64,000 bases of DNA from Dendrophyllia cribrosa (taxonomy: Eukaryota; Cnidaria; Anthozoa; Scleractinia; Dendrophylliidae), in contig JAJLRJ010000005.1 of the NCBI GenBank assembly GCA_024195265.1, positions 39,518,707 through 39,582,706 on the forward strand, in the 5' to 3' direction. The notes beneath the pieces were generated by a model, which ran no database searches, had not been told where the DNA came from, and saw only the letters and a program-made list of their open reading frames with translations. Made by a program: the position numbers and the translations under genes. Each line of letters opens with the position of its first letter. The first letter of the stretch is position 1. Positions 9,850 through 20,395 of the stretch are shown here, piece by piece.

Positions 9850-10717
9850 GTTGATAAGTTCAATTGTCCACCGTAAAAAAATTCAAAAGATGACGTTTAT
9901 TAACTGAGTTGATAAGTTGAATTGGTCACCGTAAAGAGATTCAAAAGATGACGTTTATTAACTGAGTTGATAAGTTCAATTGTCCACCGTAAAGAGATTC
10001 AAAAGATGACGTTTATTAACTGAGTTGATAAGTTCGATTGGCCACCGTAAAGAGATTGAAAAGGTGACGTTTATTAACTGAGTTGATAAGTTCAATTGTC
10101 CACCGTAAAGAGATTGAAAAGATGACGTTTATTAACTGAGTTGATAAGTTCAATTGTCCACCGTAAAGAGATTGAAAAGATGACGCTTATTAACTGAGTT
10201 GATAAGTTCAATTGGTCACCGTAAAGAGATTGAAAAGATGACGTTTATTAACTGAGTTGATAAGTTCAATTGGTCACCGTAAAGAGATTGAAAAGATGAC
10301 GTTTATTAACTGAGTTGATAAGTTTAATTGGCCACCGTAAAGAGATTGAAAAGATGACGTTTATTAACTGAGTTGATAAGTTCAATTGTCCACCGTAAAG
10401 AGATTCAAAAGATGACGTTTATTAACTGAGTTGATAAGTTCAATTGGTCACCGTAAAGAGATTGAAAAGATGACGTTTATTAACTGAGTTGATAAGTTCA
10501 ATTGTCCACCGTAAAGAGATTCAAAAGATGACGTTTATTAACTGAGTTGATAAGTTCAATTGGCCACCGTAAAGAGATTCAAAAGATGACGTTTATTAAC
10601 TGAGTTGATAAGTTCAATTGGTCACCGTAAAGAGATTGAAAAGATGACGTTTATTAACTGAGTTGATAAGTTTAATTGGCCACCGTAAAGAGATTGAAAA
10701 GATGACGTTTATTAACT
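9850..10717. repeat. 60-bp satellite, left block (about 14 units)
   Basis: Tandem units read GAGTTGATAAGTTCAATTG, (G/T)(T/C)CACCGTAAAGAGATT, (C/G)AAAAGATGACGTTTATTAACT. The sequence is clearly related to the end of the adjacent Penelope element (GAGTCGATATGG, ATTGATCACCGTAAAAAGATT, CTGACGTTTCGAGCG). The last unit of the right-hand block (13,050-13,080) still runs into CGTTTCGAGTGCTC, the ribozyme-side sequence. Confidence 0.9.
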
Positions 10718-10783
10718 GAGAATTTAGTTTTATCGACTGAGTCGATATGGTAAATTGATCACCGTAAAAAGATTCAAATAGCT

Positions 10784-10811
10784 GACGTTTCGAGCGCTAG
10801 CCCTTCGTCGG
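10784..10811 (-). ncRNA. Degenerate hammerhead ribozyme motif in PLE left arm
   Basis: On the minus strand: CCGACGA (consensus CTGANGA), then stem II GGGC-TAGC-GCTC, then GAAAC and GTC. Only one core base (C for T) departs from consensus. Hammerheads with GAAACGTC and almost no stem III are known from PLE terminal repeats, where they may act as dimers. Activity is doubtful with the altered core. Confidence 0.6.
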
Positions 10812-10980
10812 AGCGAATCAAGGAATTGTGGGTAGTGTGTGGTTTTATATAGTAAGCGGTGGAGCTACGCTGTTGGTGGAAATTTGGTGACGTGAAAAAC
10901 AAATGTAGATTAGTTGAATGAAAAGCGTTCGTTGATTCCGTGGGGTTTGAGAGTGCCGATTTGAAAGATGATTTTTTGTT

Positions 10981-12579
10981 CTAGGTTTCACTACTCCTAG
11001 AACCTCACGCGTTTATTTCAAACCTAAAATTCATAAACCAAACAATCCGGGCCGACCAATTGTTTCCGCTTGTAGCTGTCCTACCGAACTAATTTCTAGC
11101 TATTTAGACAAAATCATGGCCCCCATTGTCAAATCACTACCCTCGTACATTAAGGACACCAATCACGCACTCGAAATTTTCCGGGATTTCAGTTTTCCCA
11201 GCGAAAACAAATTAATTTTCACTATGGACATTACCTCTTTATATACCGTCATCCCCAATGACGAAGGACTTCAAGCACTAAAATATTTTTTCGACCAGCG
11301 CTCCATTCAAAACCCAAGCTCAGAAACACTGCTCCGCTTGGCCGAATTAGTTTTGACACTTAACTGTTTTTCATTTTCCCAAAACTACTACAAACAAGTA
11401 AATGGAGTCGCCATGGGCACCAAAATGGGACCAAGCTACGCTAACCTTTTTGTAGGCCACATCGAAGACAAATTTTTTAATCAGTACCACGGAACCAAAC
11501 CCGAACTCTACGGCCGCTACATCGATGATTGCATTGGCGCTACCTCTTCCAGTAAAGAGGAACTTAATCAATTCATAACTTCTGTCAATACTTTTCATCC
11601 AGCTCTAAAATATACCTGGGAAATTTCCGAAACCTCAGTCGCTTTTCTTGACATTAATATTTCAATCAACGGTAACAGTTTATCCACAAGTGTGCACTAC
11701 AAACCTACAGATTCCCACAGTTATCTGTTACATTCATCCTCACATCCATCGCACGTTAAAAACGCCATTCCGTATTCTCAATTTCTCAGACTTCGACGTC
11801 TATGTAGTGATGACTCTGATTTTTCCAACAAATCAGAAGAAATGTGCCAGTTTTTCAAGAAACGTGGGTACCCTGACTCTGTTGTTAATACGGGCCAACA
11901 ACGTGCACAACAGATCGACAGACAATCAGCACTACAAATGCCACAGATGGAAGAGAACGAGAGAATTCCATTCACCCTCACTTTCCACCCACACAACAAC
12001 ACAGTCAAAAGCATCATTTTAAAAAATTTCAAATTACTCCAAAACGACCCCGAAACTGGCAGAATTTTTTCACAACCCCCACTAATTTCATTCAAACGTG
12101 ACAAAAACATAGGCAACTTTCTAGTTACGAGCGCACTGAAATCTGACGATGTACCGGGAACTTTCAAATGCACACGCACACGATGTAACACTTGTCCTTT
12201 CATTCACAACGCGGACAAAATAACAGGACCCAAACGATCTATTAAAATCACTGATCGTTTTACATGCACCTCCGTAAATGTTATCTACTGCATAACATGT
12301 ACTTTTTGCAAAAAGATATACATTGGCGAAACAGGGAGGAGACTGGGCGACCGTTTTCGTGAACATCTCCGAGACGTTGAAAAAAATGACAAAGACGCAT
12401 CCAAACCAGTCGCGCGCCATTTTAATCTTACTAACCATTCTAAACAACACATGACAATCTGCGGCCTTTCCCTACACCAGGGTAACACAGAAAGCCGTAA
12501 AAACCTAGAACAAAAAATCATCTTTCAAATCGGCACTCTCAAACCCCACGGAATCAACGAACGCTTTTCATTCAACTAA
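10981..12579 (+). CDS. PLE reverse transcriptase with C-terminal GIY-YIG endonuclease
   Basis: The frame is open from 10,981, with first ATG at 11,116; the ATG form has 487 codons. Residues before the ATG (RVYFKPKIHKP, GRPIVSACS) still match RT sequence, so the true start has been lost to truncation. RT motif A is FTMDITSLYT, motif B QVNGVAMGTKMGPSYANLF, motif C YIDD. The C-terminal domain shows VIYCIT...IYIGET..RLGDRFREHL and KPVARHFN, the GIY-YIG nuclease of PLEs, ending KPHGINERFSFN. Full PLE proteins are usually considerably longer, so the N-terminal part is missing. There are no internal stops in nearly 1.6 kb, so the copy is young or recently active, but it cannot be autonomous. Confidence 0.93.
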   Translation, partial: LGFTTPRTSRVYFKPKIHKPNNPGRPIVSACSCPTELISSYLDKIMAPIVKSLPSYIKDTNHALEIFRDFSFPSENKLIFTMDITSLYTVIPNDEGLQALKYFFDQRSIQNPSSETLLRLAELVLTLNCFSFSQNYYKQVNGVAMGTKMGPSYANLFVGHIEDKFFNQYHGTKPELYGRYIDDCIGATSSSKEELNQFITSVNTFHPALKYTWEISETSVAFLDINISINGNSLSTSVHYKPTDSHSYLLHSSSHPSHVKNAIPYSQFLRLRRLCSDDSDFSNKSEEMCQFFKKRGYPDSVVNTGQQRAQQIDRQSALQMPQMEENERIPFTLTFHPHNNTVKSIILKNFKLLQNDPETGRIFSQPPLISFKRDKNIGNFLVTSALKSDDVPGTFKCTRTRCNTCPFIHNADKITGPKRSIKITDRFTCTSVNVIYCITCTFCKKIYIGETGRRLGDRFREHLRDVEKNDKDASKPVARHFNLTNHSKQHMTICGLSLHQGNTESRKNLEQKIIFQIGTLKPHGINERFSFN

Positions 12580-12677
12580 TCTACATTTGTTTTTCACGTC
12601 ACCAAATTTCCACCAATAGCGTAGCTCCACCGCCTACTATATAAAACCACACACCACCCACAATTCCTTGATTCGTT

Positions 12678-12708
12678 CCGACAACGAAGGGCTAGCGCTC
12701 GAAACGTC
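12678..12708 (+). ncRNA. Degenerate hammerhead ribozyme motif in PLE right arm
   Basis: CCGACAACGA replaces the CTGANGA box (3-base insertion and C for T), followed by GGGCTAGCGCTC (stem II) and GAAACGTC. It is on the sense strand of the element, about 100 bases past the stop codon, where PLE ribozymes are expected. The core insertion probably abolishes cleavage. Confidence 0.55.
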
Positions 12709-12831
12709 AGCTATTTGAATCTTTTTACGGTGGTCAATTTACCTTATCGACTCAGTCGATAAAACTAAATTCTCGTGTTTCATCCCCCCACCGACGCAGT
12801 ACCACAGTTTCTCTAGAAACTAACCCCATTC

Positions 12832-13075
12832 GTTTATTAACTGAGTTGATAAGTTCAATTGTCCACCGTAAAGAGATTCAAAAGATGACGTTTATTAACT
12901 GAGTTGATAAGTTCAATTGGCCACCGAAAAGAGATTCAAAAGATGACGTTTATTAACTGAGTTGATAAGTTCAATTGGTCACCGTAAAGAGATTAGTTCA
13001 AAAGATGACGTTTATTAACTGAGTTGATAAGTTCAATTGGCCACCGTAAAGAGATTCAAAAGATGCCGTTTCGAG
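12832..13075. repeat. 60-bp satellite, right block (4 units)
   Basis: Four units in the same orientation as the left block. Because both blocks run the same way while the PLE arms are inverted, the element most likely entered or recombined within a pre-existing array. Confidence 0.88.
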
Positions 13076-13452
13076 TGCTCTTGACTGAAAAGGAAAAAAA
13101 GGGTACGGTGGCTTCAAAGGAACATACATTTGTCCCATTTTTTTTTTTTGGCTTGCGACTTAGCTGCGACTTAGCTGCGACTTACTTGCGAGTTAGTTGC
13201 GACTTACTTGCGAGTTAGTTGCGACTTACTTGCGACTTACTTGGGACTTACCTTGCGACTTAGCTGCGACTTACTTGCGACTTTCTTGAAGACAACATGG
13301 AGTCGTGCGAATCAAAGGTTTGCTGTCCACGGCGTCTTGAAAGTTAACTTTCGCCTGATAATGTACTGTCCCGGATTTATAGCTATGAAGTTTATTACTG
13401 TCTTCGTTTTAGTTGTTATTTTTAATGTCTCAACAGCGGTACTTTCAAATTA

Positions 13453-13612
13453 CTCCCGTGCAATAAGGAACAATGCACTTATGCCTTAGCGAGATGCGTA
13501 TGCCGTGCACACTTACAAGAAATAATGTAATTTCCGATGCTGTAAGTCCAAGGTTAAAATAGTTTTGTATTATCTCCTCGCGCATAAGTGTATTGTTTCT
13601 TATTGTAGGGGA
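13453..13612. mobile_element. Small TA-flanked MITE (CTCCC...GGGAG) in left arm
   Basis: The right arm of the host element reads CCAAATTAGGGACGG without interruption (inverse strand), while the left arm is split at CAAATTA by ~160 bp bounded by CTCCC and GGGAG with TA on both sides. This fits a mariner-type MITE. Confidence 0.55.
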
Positions 13613-14087
13613 GTAAGGGACGGACGATTAGATTTTTGAGGGGGAGTTGGACAAATACCAAAAAAAAATTCGAGCACGGCCTTGAACTGCAAAAAAATAT
13701 CGTGCAAAACAAAAACCCCAGGAAAAAAAATTCCTGCAAAGCTTTATATTTTTAGAACAATATTTTATATCCAGAAGCAGATGGTCAGAACACAAATAAA
13801 TCACACTGACGTTGTAGAATGTTAGCGACTTATATGCACTTGGGGAGGATCAAATGTACATGTTCTATCTTTTCATTGGCTTGTTTAGTTTAGCCAATAA
13901 CAATGGTTTATTTTTGACCCGTCGTAAGTTGTGTTGTAGGCTTTTTAGCTGATTTCATGAGCATGTAAGATATTTTCTGACACAAGGAATGGCTCTTTTA
14001 TAGTTGTACAGTGGCATTGTAGGTACATGTATATCTTAATGGATGAGAAATACTTTGTTTATGTGTTGTACAACAAGCTTGTAATTG

Positions 14088-14894
14088 CAGGGGCGGCGCT
14101 ACCGGTGGCCCCACCAACTTTCGACAATGGCGGTGAGCGGAGATGAATAGTGTAGCAACATCCTTTGACCAGATCTGATGGCGGGGCGCTTTAATGCATT
14201 AGAGTTTGGAAAATAAAAATTCCGTTAATTAATCAAAAGCCTACAATTTTAGCATCGGAGATATTGTGACTGACTTTAGACTGGAGATTGGATATTGTGA
14301 ACCAAGCATTTCAATACCCCTTGAGTTACTCGGACGTCAGTTATCGGACTCCAGCTACCGACAAATCCATCAAAGAAATCCATCAATGCTGTGAGTTAGC
14401 GCTCGGCCTCTGCCCTAAGAAAGCTCAAGACATATCTACGAACAAACTATGTCACAAGAAAGATTAAATCATTGCATTATCCAGACATTGCATTAACTGA
14501 CAAATTGAACATGGCTAATATTGGAAATCAGTTTCTTTCTGCCTCTAATGACAGAGAAAATCGCTTTGGAAAATTCGTTTCCAAAGCCTTCCCATACTGA
14601 AAAGAATTGACAGAGAATATTCGAGTGACAGTCGCATTTACTTTGAACAAACAACCAAAATGGAGTTACATCCAAGTTTCAGAAAGTGTTTCGTGTACAT
14701 GTACTTTTCATGAGAATTAAACTGAACTTAAAGCTGGCCTTGGAAACTGTTTCTCCGGTCTCAAGAACGCTGGAAATAGCATTTCAGAGAGTTTCATTTC
14801 AAACATTTTCCCGGACCTCCCTAGAAGCTCGCGCCTTCGGCGCTCGGCACAGGAGATTCGCCCCACCAACATCAATTTTCCGGCGCCGCCCCTG
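14088..14894. mobile_element. hAT-like nonautonomous element, TSD TAATTG
   Basis: Ends are CAGGGGCGGCGC and GCGCCGCCCCTG, a perfect 12-bp TIR typical of hAT elements. It is flanked by TAATTG at 14,082-14,087 and 14,895-14,900. Subterminal GGCCCCACCAAC also recurs near both ends (direct orientation). The ~800-bp interior has no credible transposase frame. Confidence 0.75.
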
Positions 14895-15586
14895 TAATTG
14901 TAAGATGGTTGGGTGTACTACGATGGGCTGTGGAAGCGACATCAACAGGGGCTGGTGTAAAGAAAATTGTAGGGGCAGTTACAAACACCGCGGCCAGGCT
15001 TCATGCTATCAAGCTGCTGTTACATCAGATCTGACTTGCTATAGTATTCCTGTCTCTAGTATGGCCTTTCTAGTATTCCTAACACGTATATGTGTCAGGC
15101 ATTAAAACATATAGACTCATGCAAGCAAATCATGGCAAAAAGAAAAATCCTGCACAGTCTCGAGCGTAGAAAAAAAATATCCTGCACCAAAAACTTGCCC
15201 AACCCCCCCTCAAAATTCTAATGGTCCGTCCCTAATTTGGAAGTACTGCTGTTGAGACAGTACAAATAACAACTAAAACGAAGATAGTGATAAACTTCAT
15301 AGCTACAAATCATAGGACACTACGTTATCAAGCGAAAGTTAACTTTGAAGACGCCGTAGACGGCTCACCTTTGATTCGCACGACTCCATGTTGTCTCCAA
15401 GTAAGTCGCAAGTAAGTTGCAAGTAAGTCGCAAGCCAAAAAAAAGTGGGAGTTTTTTCACACCTAAATAATAAATACAACAATTACGAATTACTTAACCT
15501 CACTGCTACAAAAAATTTAAAAAAAGACAAGACAATACAACAATAACTTACATTGTACACTCAGTTCCGGTACACTACTAAATTAG

Positions 15587-16393
15587 AACGATTTTCGTAT
15601 GACCTTGAAAAACGGTTCGGAGAGTGTTTGCGATTTGCTTCATCCGCCAATGATTGAACAGATCGAAACAAAAGCCTCGTTTCGTTTCCCGCGTAAACAA
15701 CCCTAATATGGCAAATGCGCTTGTTCGATATGAACAAATGACGTCAAACAGAATATTGATTGCACGATTTTCAGAAAGTTCTCGGACAAAAGATCAAATG
15801 TGCTGTGCTGTGCGTGTTTTCAAAAGTCGGTGGAAATTTAATGGTGTTTTTTGTATCTGTGATTATTACAGAGGTCTTTCTCATTAAGTAGCCAAGGAAG
15901 TAGTCTTTCGTGCTTCGTCATTTCATCAGGAGTTAGTTTACACCGAAGGATGGAGAGCCCGAAGGTTCCATTTTCTTTGGTGGCCTCCCTCTTCCTCCAG
16001 CTTGACAATCTCCGGTCGCGATGAATTTTTCGCAAATTGTTCGAGCGGTATTGTAGCATACGCGGTTTTCGCGTGCACTGACTGCAAAACTTCCACTTAC
16101 TGCATAGTCTGCCAAAGTCTGGTACCTTTTTTGCAAGGGAAAGGTTACGCCATAGTTGAAAGTCCTTCACGAGTATTTACTCTCCAGTTCGGCATTTTGT
16201 TGTTTCGAGTTGCGGAAAAAAGCGGAAAATTACTTTTTTTGTATTCAACACGTTGCATGTTCGATAAGCCAATCAAAATCCGCGCGCGTTTGACTCTGTT
16301 CGATAAACCAATCTAATGTTTACTTTTCGCGTTCATTTGTTATTTTGGCTCTGTACGCGCGTTTCGGCCATTTCAAGGTCATACGAAAATCGC
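15587..16393 (-). mobile_element. DNA transposon remnant with TIR and HTH fragment
   Basis: TIRs ACGATTTTCGTATGACCTTG (left) and CAAGGTCATACGAAAATCG (right) bound ~800 bp. Inside, on the minus strand (about 15,933-16,136), a frame encodes NTARTICEKFIATGDCQAG then GRGRPPKK, resembling the N-terminal helix-turn-helix and GRPR-like linker of Tc1/mariner-type transposases. The catalytic DDE/D part is absent, so it is a dead or nonautonomous derivative. The superfamily is tentative. Confidence 0.55.
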
Positions 16394-16719
16394 TTTAACA
16401 ACTAAAGAATTACAGAAAGTCAGTACTACCTTAACCCTATCCGCAAAAAAAAAAAATACGATACAATATAACAACAAAATACACTATTAAATTACAGCTC
16501 AAAAGTTACCAGCTACAAAAAGACAATACTACATATACACTATTATTAAATTAATCAAAACATACTCCACAACACTAAAAACGGTGAATATAGACATCAG
16601 TAAAACAGAAAAGAAAGAGGGACACACATGCGGGACACCCCATGCAACTACGAGCTAACAAATGGCACAAGCTTCTCCCATTTCTTGAAATGTTTAGTTA
16701 CATGTAATTTGTTCCGCCT

Positions 16720-17285
16720 ATTTGCTGTTGTTTTTTCCACTTGATATACATCCTTAATCTTGGCTTTAAAGACTCTTATAGAAAGGATGCACATTATTCA
16801 ACTTACACTTATAGATCAACAATTTAGCTGTCAATATCAGATGATTTAAAATTATGAAATAGTCGTTCCATATTGAAGACTCCAAACAAAATATCCATTA
16901 TTGTAAAGAGTTGTAGCATAACTTCATATTTACTAAGCCAAGAGCAAAAAGCTTCCCAAAAAGTCTCCAGTCACATCACAATAAAACAATAAATGTTCAA
17001 TGGATTCCATTTCTCGTTTGCAAAAGGTACATAAAAGCGAGTCAATCATTTTTAACCTAAACAACTTTTCATTCGTAAACACTATATTATTCAATAATTT
17101 ATAATGGAATTCTCGTATTTTAGTTTCAATTGTAACTGTTAAAGGTAAAGAGTATATTTCCTTCCAGTCGGCTTGAAGTTGGGGAAATTTCTCCTGAAAC
17201 TTAACTCTTTTGGGCAGTTGGAGGAACTTGGTTTTTACTTTTAAAAATATTGTAAAGTAATTTGGATGAGACCTTTGACAAAGCT
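16720..17285 (-). pseudogene. Non-LTR (LINE) reverse transcriptase 3' end, decayed
   Basis: Translated on the minus strand, about 17,240 down to 16,960 reads KTKFLQLPKRVKFQEKF, QADWKEIYSLPL, TKIREFHYKLLNNIVFTN, then CTFCKREMESIEHLLFYC. That is the CCHC zf-RVT region seen after LINE reverse transcriptases. Further 3' there are stops and shifts, though LIYKCKLNNVHPFY is still recognisable. No RT catalytic motifs remain; this is a 5'-truncated LINE. Confidence 0.75.
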
Positions 17286-17316
17286 ACCTCAGAGGTTTCC
17301 ATCTTTAAATAGTATC

Positions 17317-17576
17317 CTATTTACACCGGTCTTACCCATACTCCTTTGAGTTATGGAAGAATGGCGGCCACTTTCGAATACGGAGGCAAAAAGCATACAA
17401 AGGGAGGGAAGGGCGGGATAGAAAGTGACCAAAAGGAGCGGAGTACAGGCAAGATGACACAAGGCTGAACGCGACGCATGAGCAAGTACGAACCAAACAA
17501 CTTCTTTCTCGAAGTGATAATTTATTCCTTGAGGTGACTCCTTTTATATCGCTTTGGGTAAGACCGCTGTAAATAG
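17317..17576. mobile_element. 260-bp TIR element, internally deleted relative of the next one
   Basis: Ends CTATTTACACCGGTCTTACCC and GGGTAAGACCGCTGTAAATAG are inverse with one mismatch and are flanked by TATC (17,313-17,316 and 17,577-17,580). It shares both end sequences with the 2.7-kb element that starts immediately after, so it looks like a MITE derivative placed head-to-tail with its parent. Confidence 0.75.
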
Positions 17577-17580
17577 TATC

Positions 17581-20297
17581 CTATTTACACCGGTCTTACC
17601 CATACTCCTTTGAGTTATGGAAGAATGGCGGCCACAGAAAAGATGCAAACGGGTTCCCCGTAACACAAACAACCGAGACTTGACTAAGGACCGCAATCTT
17701 AAACACCCAGACTAAACTAAGGACCCCAACATAAAATACCCACACTAAACTAAGGACCCCAATTTAAAATACCCATACTAAACTATAAGAGACCCCAGAC
17801 TAAAAGAAGCAGTAGTGGGGCCAACACAGAGTCCTGTCCCATTCTAAAACACGCCTATCACTGGGGTAGGGGACGTTTTGGGGGAGAGGACGCTAGAGGA
17901 GCCGTGAAGAAATATGCTTGTTGCAGGGCTCTGTCATTCCCTGAGTCACGTCTAAAGGCATACCCCTATAATCAACCCAACGCAGGTGGGGAGCAGAATG
18001 GCTAATAGGGTTGAAATCATCCGACATCCCCCAGTATGGAATGGAAAAAATGACCGACTCGAAGGCGCTTAATGGGAGGCTACAAGGGAAAGACAAAAGA
18101 AAAGGCGTGAGAGAGGGTAAAAGGGGCAAGCGCGACGGGACTCAGGGAATGACAGCTTGGAGCCCCAGTAATCCGAGCGGGAATAAGATTCCCGTTCCAA
18201 ACAGTCATTCCAAGAGTAAGGGAATAAAGGAAGGCGAAACATAAACACGCGTAAAGGAAAATAGGCTTGAAGCAAAGGGAACAAGGATATATGCAAATAC
18301 AGAATAAAGGAGGTGCAAAAGGATGTGCGCATGCATAAAACAAATTCTAACGAGCAGCGGTGAAAAAAGGGGCTAAAAACAAGGGGCAAAGAACAATAGA
18401 GGCTGAATAGAATAAGCCAAAACGTGATAATTAAAACCTTAAACAAGGCCAGGAAACAAAAACGGCCATACAACAAATAAATCCATAGACGCAGCATGAC
18501 ACAATAAAACAAAACGAGAAGCAAAACGGAGAAGAAATAAAATCGAGACAAAACAAAATACGCATAGGCAAAAATATAGTGAAAATTATAACCTATAATA
18601 AAAAACAACTTTAACTGCATTAACACAAAATATACTTGCACAACCAGGATACTGCCTGACAACGAAATAACACCCAGACATAGGAATGAAATAGAAAATT
18701 CCCGCAAAACAAGTTTAAGCCATGGGGCTAGAGGCGCCAAACATTGAACAAAACAGAAAGCAATAAAATAAATAGCCGAAAACAAGTAGGCAGCAGGAAA
18801 CGAACAAATATAGCGGAAAACAGATAAATAATTTACCAGTAAGCAAGATAAAACAGATGCGAGTATATGTAACCAACAAACCGTAATAAACACTTCTGCT
18901 CTGGAACCACAAACAAAACAATATCAGGGATTGCGTCCCTGTAACTAACATGCAAAACGCTCAACAGAGTCAGGAAACAAAGGACTTTTTAAAAACTTCT
19001 GCTCTGGAGCCACAAACAATACATGCAATACCAGGGAATAAGTAATTAGGCAAATTGCGTCGCTGTAACTAAGAAAAAACGCTCGACAGAGTCAGGAAAA
19101 TACCAAAAATGCCGTAAACAACTTCTGCTCTGGAGCCACAAACAATACAATACCAGGGAACGAGTAATAGCAAATTTGCGTCCGTGGAACTAACGAAACA
19201 CTCGACAGAGTCAGGAAAATACCAAAATGCCGTAATTAACTTCTGCTCTGGAGCCACAAACAATACAATACCAGGGAACGAGTAATTTAGCAATTTGCGT
19301 CCCTGTAACAAAGAAAACGCTCGACAGAGTCAGGAAAATGCCAAAGTGCCGTAAACAATTTCTGCTCTGGAGCCACAAACAATACAATACCAGGGAACGA
19401 GAAATTTAGTAATTTGCGTCCCTGTAACTAAGAAAACGCTCGACAGAGTCAGGAAAATGCCAAAATGCCGTAAACAACTTCTGCTCTGGAGCCACAAACA
19501 ATACAATACCAGGGAACGAGTAATAGCAAATTTGCGTCCGTGGAACTAACGAAACACTCGACAGAGTCAGGAAAATACCAAAATGCCGTAATTAACTTCT
19601 GCTCTGGAGCCACAAACAATACAATACCAGGGAACGAGTAATTTAGCAATTTGCGTCACTGTAACAAAGAAAACGCTCGACAGAGTCAGGAAAATGCCAA
19701 AGTGCCGTAAACAATTTCTGCTCTGGAGCCACAAACAATACAATACCAGGGAACGAGTAATTTAGTAATTTGCGTCCCTGTAACTAAGAAAACGCTCGAC
19801 AGAGTCAGGAAAATACCAAAATGCCGTAAACAACTTCTGCTCTGGAGCCACAAACAATACAATACCAGGGGAACGAGCAATTTAGCAATTTTCGTCCCTG
19901 GAACTAACAAAACGCTCGACAGAGTCAGGAAAATACCAAAATGCCGTAAACAACTTCTGCTCTGGAGCCATAAACAATACAATAAGCCAGAGACGGATGA
20001 CGATGAAATAAATGACACGCGGGCGAAGGAAGAAACCACCGGAACGGGAATAAAGAAAAGGCAAGAAAATTACCTCTTGGGGGGCGCCAGGAGCAGCAGG
20101 CGGGTTAACGTTCTATTAAGCAACGGGAGCAGGCTGCTGCGCTTGAGGAACTTGAAGTTGTGGAACTTGGGGAACTTGATTTTGCTGTGCTTGTTCAGCA
20201 ATGGCTAGTTGCACCGGACAACTTCTTTCTCGAAGTGATAATTTATTCCTTGAGGTGACTCCTTTTATATCGCTTTGGGTAAGACCGCTGTAAATAG
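17581..20297. mobile_element. 2.7-kb TIR element, T-poor + strand
   Basis: It has the same 21-bp TIRs as the preceding element (17,581-17,601 and 20,277-20,297). The interior has four short direct repeats of a CTAAGGACCCCAA-type unit (17,675-17,800), a long A-rich, T-poor tract and a 119-bp satellite. The low T content of the + strand removes stop codons from the minus strand, which explains the long hydrophobic frame at 18,069-18,893. No transposase motif was recognised. Confidence 0.65.
18890..19990. repeat. 119-bp satellite with trimeric higher-order structure
   Basis: About nine monomers, each with CGCTCGACAGAGTCAGGAAA, TGCCGTAAACAACTTCTGC, CTGGAGCCACAAACAATAC and CCAGGGAACGAG. Diagnostic variants recur three monomers apart: GTGGAACTAACGAAACACT at about 19,180 and 19,537; GCCGTAATTAACTTC at about 19,232 and 19,588. 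This gives a ~357-bp higher-order unit. It lies inside the 2.7-kb TIR element. Confidence 0.85.
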
Positions 20298-20395
20298 TTT
20301 GTGTCCCGGATGTGTGAAGGAGGATGCTATGAACTTTGTCTAATCAGGGGGACAAAACGGAGTTGTTCCACAGAAAAGCTGTTTTTCATGCTCAT

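Larger units (their letters stand above)
10718..12774 (+). mobile_element. Penelope-like retroelement (PLE), 5'-truncated, inverted ends
   Basis: A 2.06-kb element carries a reverse transcriptase/GIY-YIG frame between ~270-bp inverted arms. The left arm (10,718 to about 10,986) is the reverse complement of the right arm (about 12,505 to 12,774) and includes the last ~70 bases of the coding region, so the left arm is a second, inverted and truncated copy of the 3' end. This is the kind of terminal organisation known for PLEs. Both arms carry a hammerhead-like motif next to the end. It sits within the 60-bp satellite; a ~58-bp unique piece (12,775-12,832) separates the right arm from the satellite. 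Confidence 0.9.
13149..15437. mobile_element. 2.3-kb inverted-repeat element with TTGCGACTTAC-rich ends
   Basis: The left arm starts GGCTTGCGACTTAGCTGCGA, continues through ACAACATGGAGTCGTGCGAA and GTTAACTTTCGCCTGATAA, and reaches AGGGACGGACGATTAGA at about 13,630. The right arm is its inverse, 15,170-15,437 (CTAATGGTCCGTCCCTAATT...GCGACTTACTTG class repeats). The ends hold short tandem copies of TTGCGACTTAC. The centre carries two nested inserts (13,453-13,612 and 14,088-14,894). No transposase was recognised; short frames inside are unconvincing. Confidence 0.7.

Noticed and set aside
11371..12521. Minus-strand frames across the PLE
   Set aside because: Shadows of the reverse transcriptase/GIY-YIG frame on the + strand.
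14686..15105. 139-codon frame with VGCTTMGCGSDINRGWCKEN (Cys-rich)
   Set aside because: It straddles the right end of a hAT-like element and its target duplication, so it is assembled from unrelated pieces.
18069..18893. 274-codon hydrophobic minus-strand frame (possible membrane protein)
   Set aside because: The + strand here is T-poor, so stop codons are rare on the minus strand; Phe/Leu/Tyr richness is what A-rich DNA gives in reverse. No family motif.
19069..20064. Minus-strand frames such as VPWYCIVCGSRAEVVYG
   Set aside because: Repeat translations of the 119-bp satellite.
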